Positions 49,815-53,106 of a stretch of DNA of 53,106 nucleotides are shown here, piece by piece. Each line of letters starts with the position of its first letter. Position 1 is the first letter of the stretch. The translations under genes and the position numbers were made by a program. The stretch covers positions 994,417 through 1,047,522 of the forward strand of contig NZ_GG692710.1 of assembly GCF_000156175.1 (NCBI RefSeq). Direction: 5' to 3'. The notes beneath the pieces are model-generated. The model saw only the letters and a program-made list of their open reading frames with translations. It was not told where the DNA came from and searched no databases. Source of the stretch: Collinsella intestinalis DSM 13280 (GTDB lineage Bacteria; Actinomycetota; Coriobacteriia; Coriobacteriales; Coriobacteriaceae).

Positions 49815-50996
49815 ATGGATGCGATCATTTGTGACATATCGGCCTGGGAATACTGGCGCACGCCGCCAGCCCTGCGTGACGTCGAAATACCAGTCGACAT
49901 CGCCCGCGCAAAAAAGCCCGACGGCCTCGGACTGGAATGGCTCTCAGAGATACCGCGCCTGAACATTCGCCCTTTTGACGCTAGCATTCGCGAAAGACTC
50001 CTCACCGACCTCAAGGGCGTGACGAGGCCCGTGCACATCATGCTTCCCGAATCCACGCGGTACTCCTCCGATTTCATAGTCGCACACCGCGTTCCTCGGG
50101 ACCTGCCCTCGTCATGCGTCGTTGATCTTGGCAACAATCTAGGCGTTCTCTCTCCCTCCTACCTGCTCGTCAAAGCCCCACGCAAAACCGACCCGATCGC
50201 CCTCGCGCTCGCCATGTTCGAAGCTTGCGGCATATACGCCGTCTCTCCGACGAACGAGCGCATGGCCTTTGCTTTTGACCTGCTCCGACGGGAGGGCGGA
50301 CTTAAAGAGAATGGAGCGCTCAACCCCGATGTCAAAATCTGCGAATACTACGACGCCGACGGCAAGCGAACCTCTTTCCTCGACAGCGAAGGCGAGCAGC
50401 TCCCCTGGAGCATCTGCCTCCCTTCAGGCAAAATGACGTCAAACCTTTGGAAGCGCCCGCCGCTCACAACGCTCGAACAACTTACCGAGTTTTCAGCCAG
50501 CCTTCAGGGAAAAACAAGCAATCGCACGGTATCACGGGCATTGAGCCTCGCCTTGGATGGATCTGCCTCGCCACTCGAATCAAAAATCGCCCTGTTTCTT
50601 ACCGCTGATATGCGTTTTGGCGGTGAAGGCTGGCCCAAACCGCAGCTCAACCAACGTATCAACTTCGATACCGCGGCGCTCAATCTGGCCTATCAAGGCC
50701 ATTGCGTTGTTGACCAGCTGTATCCAAGCACCATGGGCGTTGTCGAGGTAAACGGCGAGGGCTTTCATTCGGACGACCTGACGTTCAAAAAGGAGACGGG
50801 CCGCACCGCGGCGCTCGAGAGCATGGGCTATAGCGTTGTCTCTTTCACCTATGATCAACTCTCGGATTTGGAAAAGTACGACTCGCTTATCGCGCAGCGC
50901 GCGGAGACGCTCGGGTTAAAACTCGCAAATCGAACCGCGAGCTTCCTCGATCGACGAAATACGCTCCACGGAAAGCTGTTCCCCGCATCGAGGTAG
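49815..50996 (+). CDS. AbiEi-like/DUF559-like protein, paralogue 2 (function unknown)
   Basis: The 393-residue product starts MDAIICDISAWEYWRTPPAL, matching the start of the protein at 34658. The AbiEi-like middle has RPVHIMLPESTRYSSDFIVA and GVLSPSYLLVKAPRKTDPIA. The C-terminal DUF559/VSR-like part begins near residue 252 (SPLESKIALFL). VVDQLYPSTMGVVEVNGEGF carries the candidate metal residues, and GRTAALESMGYSVVSFTYDQ is the usual closing strand-helix. It would be a DNA-directed nuclease or a remnant of one. Element E2 begins 43 bp after its stop. Confidence 0.65.
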   Translation: MDAIICDISAWEYWRTPPALRDVEIPVDIARAKKPDGLGLEWLSEIPRLNIRPFDASIRERLLTDLKGVTRPVHIMLPESTRYSSDFIVAHRVPRDLPSSCVVDLGNNLGVLSPSYLLVKAPRKTDPIALALAMFEACGIYAVSPTNERMAFAFDLLRREGGLKENGALNPDVKICEYYDADGKRTSFLDSEGEQLPWSICLPSGKMTSNLWKRPPLTTLEQLTEFSASLQGKTSNRTVSRALSLALDGSASPLESKIALFLTADMRFGGEGWPKPQLNQRINFDTAALNLAYQGHCVVDQLYPSTMGVVEVNGEGFHSDDLTFKKETGRTAALESMGYSVVSFTYDQLSDLEKYDSLIAQRAETLGLKLANRTASFLDRRNTLHGKLFPASR

Positions 50997-51038
50997 CGCG
51001 CAGGAAGCCCCTGGGCGAATCCGGAAGTCGCGAAAATC

Positions 51039-51180
51039 ATAAGTGTACGTTTTGGGGAACGTTTTGCGCTCTTTTCATCAAGCTGACGCGCAAGAGCCAA
51101 CAAAACCGCAGGTCGCGAAAAGCCAGTCTCGAAGCAAAGAACCTCAGAGAACAAAAACCTTCCCCAAAACGTACACTTAT
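51039..51180. repeat. Element E2: 142 nt bounded by 21-bp perfect inverted repeats
   Basis: ATAAGTGTACGTTTTGGGGA (plus one A) at 51039-51059 is repeated inverted, without mismatch, at 51160-51180; the interior is 100 nt. The plus strand continues ATATTTTTTG, so it might also stop transcription from the DUF559-like gene. Total length equals that of E1, and both arms share a TTTTGG core, but the interiors do not align well. Confidence 0.7.
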
Positions 51181-51193
51181 ATTTTTTGACGCC

Positions 51194-51319
51194 CTATTTT
51201 GCATCGAATCGAGGGGTGCGGGGGCCGGCGGCCCACATGCTGATCGCCGCCACAGCCCCCGTGGTCAACATGGCGATATCCAATATCCCCCCAAACACTT
51301 CCAGAGAATCCACAATCAC
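51194..51319 (-). CDS. Possible 41-residue membrane peptide
   Basis: A GTG at 51319 is preceded by GGGAGG at good spacing and opens a frame for one hydrophobic helix (FGGILDIAMLTTGAVAAISM) and a short basic tail (GPRTPRFDAK). It lies downstream of the permease terminator and beside element E2. Size and layout recall small toxic or holin-like peptides, but there is no further evidence, and the frame could be fortuitous. Confidence 0.4.
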   Translation of the reverse strand: MIVDSLEVFGGILDIAMLTTGAVAAISMWAAGPRTPRFDAK

Positions 51320-51410
51320 AGCTTGCACCTCCCTATTCAACTGCGTAAACACCTGCTGTCGATATTCCAACGACCGTTTCCATTTGCCCTTACGGCATCT
51401 CCTGGCCGGC

Positions 51411-51450
51411 AAAAATGTCGGGAAAGGACGCCGTCGCGTCCTTTCCCGAC
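51411..51450 (-). terminator. Strong rho-independent terminator of the permease operon
   Basis: GTCGGGAAAGGACGC (51417-51431) and GCGTCCTTTCCCGAC (51436-51450) are perfect 15-bp arms with a 4-base loop, followed on the minus strand by AUUUUUG. It lies 120 bp past the permease stop. Confidence 0.88.
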
Positions 51451-51569
51451 TCGATAGCACAATCAACGTGAATGTCACCGTTGCCGTCTCACGGAGAATA
51501 CGCACGGCAAACGGTCAACACCTGCACTTTGCACACGCACGCATCGCTCGGCCAGCTTGCGCGATGCCG

Positions 51570-53106
51570 TTAGTGAGCATGCCTCACGCGTATCGCGTCG
51601 GACACGATCCCCTTGCTCATGAAATACGTGACCATAAAGTAGCCGCCATAACACAGCAGGAAGATCGCACAGGTCGCAGCTACCGTCATGCCAATCGAAA
51701 TACCGCCGAACAGCGCCACAATCTCGATGACAACGTGCAGCGCCACCATCGAATGTGCGACGCCCATAATCAGCGGAAACACGAAGAACACCGTCTGCTG
51801 CGCCAACATCGAACGCACGATTTCGTGACGAGAAGTACCCAGCTCGGAGAGGATGCGGCAGTTCTTGCCGGAATCGGCGACGCTCGAAAGCTGCTGGATG
51901 GTGAGGATGGCGGCGCAAGCAATGACCAGGACAAATCCGATATAGATCGCCAGATAGCTGATCAAGCCGTTCATCGTGTTCGTGCCCTCGTAATTCTGGA
52001 TGCGCGTCGTCTCCATGCCCCACAAACCGACCTCATGGCCGTTCGCGTCGCACAGGTCCGGCGCCCACCCGCGATCGGTGCGCACGTAACCCTCGGTCTC
52101 CTCGTATGTGAGGCCCTCGCGATAGTCGCCCAGAAGGTAGCTCGAATACAGCGGCAGGTTCGCGCGCTCAGCAACCACATCGGGAACAATGATCGTTCCG
52201 GAATTGCTGCCCATGCTCGAATCGGCAAACGTGCTGGCATCCTCATCGACCTCTTTGGCCCTTGGGTGCAGAGTCACATCACCAAACGGAATGGCAACGT
52301 CCTCGCGCATGGCCGCGTCGTACACCTTGTTCACCGTCTCGCCCATGTCGGACGTGAGCAGGTACCCATCCGAACCCAAATCGACCTCGCCCAGCCCGCG
52401 GAACGCACGATAACGGTTGTAGTCGCTCTCCTTCATGACCTGCAGACCCATGACGTTTGAATTCGCGCTCCCGGTACCGACCGGCAGCGGCATGTCGACC
52501 GCATCGCACAGCTGATTGAGCGTAATGAGGGGCTCGCCTCCCCCTCGAGGCGTGGAATCATAGCATTCCACCTGCACGCGCTTGCCGAGGATGCCATCGA
52601 GGTCGAAGGCCTCCTCGTTGGCTAGGCCGGGGTTCACGCGGTCGCCCTTGCTCAGCTCCACGATATCGAACGGCTCCTCCGCGATCCCCATGGGGCGATC
52701 GGAGTCGTAACTGTTCTCCAGCATCCTCTCGCCGTAGTAAATCACGATGCGCGAGTAATCCGCGGGGTTGTTGCGTTCCACGCTCGTGTTCATCACGTTC
52801 GCGATAGACATGCCGCCCGTGACGCTCGTGATCGCGAGGAACAGAATCATCGAGATCATGGCCATAGAGAAGCTGACCGTGTTCACCTTGGCAGAGAGCT
52901 GACGCAGCGTGAACATGTTGAGTCCGCGCCAATACAGGCCCTTCGCGCTCTGCAGCACCCTGAGCAGAAAACCCGAGAGGCCGAAGAAGAACAGGATCGT
53001 CCCCGCCACCACGATACCCGTGGTAAGGGAGAACTGGGCCATAGCCGCGTCCATCTCGGCGGCGGGCGCGTCAACCGGAAGACCGTCGCGCAGCAGACGG
53101 TAGTAC
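51570..53106 (-). CDS. FtsX-like ABC transporter permease (partial, N-terminus outside window)
   Basis: The frame stays open through the right edge of the window, so the visible 511 residues are the C-terminal part. Membrane segments include TTGIVVAGTILFFFGLSGFL, SFSMAMISMILFLAITSVTG, YLAIYIGFVLVIACAAILTI and the last helices near GISIGMTVAATCAIFLLCYG. A large extracytoplasmic domain of about 270 residues lies between them. The conserved SELGTSRHEIVRSMLAQQ loop is the ATPase-coupling region of FtsX/MacB-type permeases. BceB-type relatives act in peptide-antibiotic resistance or lipid handling; the partner ATPase is not in view. The ATG at 53054 is internal. Confidence 0.85.
   Translation of the reverse strand, partial: YYRLLRDGLPVDAPAAEMDAAMAQFSLTTGIVVAGTILFFFGLSGFLLRVLQSAKGLYWRGLNMFTLRQLSAKVNTVSFSMAMISMILFLAITSVTGGMSIANVMNTSVERNNPADYSRIVIYYGERMLENSYDSDRPMGIAEEPFDIVELSKGDRVNPGLANEEAFDLDGILGKRVQVECYDSTPRGGGEPLITLNQLCDAVDMPLPVGTGSANSNVMGLQVMKESDYNRYRAFRGLGEVDLGSDGYLLTSDMGETVNKVYDAAMREDVAIPFGDVTLHPRAKEVDEDASTFADSSMGSNSGTIIVPDVVAERANLPLYSSYLLGDYREGLTYEETEGYVRTDRGWAPDLCDANGHEVGLWGMETTRIQNYEGTNTMNGLISYLAIYIGFVLVIACAAILTIQQLSSVADSGKNCRILSELGTSRHEIVRSMLAQQTVFFVFPLIMGVAHSMVALHVVIEIVALFGGISIGMTVAATCAIFLLCYGGYFMVTYFMSKGIVSDAIRVRHAH

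Noticed and set aside
51186-52460. 424-codon open frame on the plus strand
   Set aside because: It runs antisense through the FtsX-type permease and across its terminator, without protein-like motifs.
1-53106. CRISPR array, tRNA, rRNA, prophage or plasmid origin
   Set aside because: I looked for regular direct repeats with spacers, cloverleaf-like segments, rRNA cores, integrase or phage structural genes, and iterons. None was found.

Overview
The window is high-GC bacterial DNA with dense genes, strong Shine-Dalgarno sites and an anaerobic, sugar-fermenting gene content: two mannose-family PTS systems, an anaerobic sulfatase maturase, a cysteine-type FAD NADH oxidase, a T-box leader and lineage-specific peptidases. 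This suggests a gut actinobacterium of the Coriobacteriia, most likely Collinsella or a close relative. The assignment is by style and protein recognition only. The window opens inside an IS3-type insertion sequence and closes inside an ABC permease gene.

Layout. 1-266: end of an IS3/IS150-like element. 286-2267: DMT transporter and GNAT acetyltransferase. 2420-7630: tagatose-6-phosphate pathway (class II aldolase, DeoR regulator, LacC-type kinase, aldose epimerase, LacB, LacA). 7837-16413: a leftward unit of a mannose-family PTS (IIA, IIB, IIC, IID), two cysteine-type sulfatases without signal peptides, their radical SAM maturase, a membrane-anchored helical-repeat protein and a TauE-type exporter. 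16669-18209: two tandem DeoR regulators, divergent from that unit. 18311-25139: amino-sugar block (NagA, AgaS, GntR regulator, and a second mannose-family PTS with a YajC-like subunit). 25603-35719: single genes (flavodoxin, M20 amidohydrolase, ZIP transporter, YbjQ, deformylase-like protein, FMN reductase, M18 aminopeptidase, NADH oxidase, DUF559-like protein). 35724-40690: zinc phospholipase C-like protein, pheT, pheS and a T-box leader. 40716-53106: Ntn-hydrolase-family amidase, M32 carboxypeptidase, DMT transporter, M16C peptidase, deoxyinosine glycosylase, 5-formyl-THF cyclo-ligase, a second DUF559-like protein and an FtsX-type permease.

How the genes may work together. From 2.4 to 25 kb the genes form a plausible route for host-glycan amino sugars and sulfated sugars. 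PTS uptake would be followed by cytoplasmic desulfation with export of the sulfur oxyanion, deacetylation by NagA and isomerising deamination by AgaS to tagatose-6-phosphate. LacC and the class II aldolase would finish the route to triose phosphates; LacAB would feed galactose-6-phosphate into the same point. A 16-bp sequence shared by the lacAB promoter and the PTS-sulfatase promoter, and a CTGGTTATAACCAG-type motif shared by agaS and the second PTS, support two co-regulated modules.

The least explained material is a pair of distant paralogues (34658-35719 and 49815-50996), each with an AbiEi-like front half and a DUF559/VSR-like nuclease fold at the back. Each sits beside a 142-nt element bounded by 21-24-bp inverted repeats.
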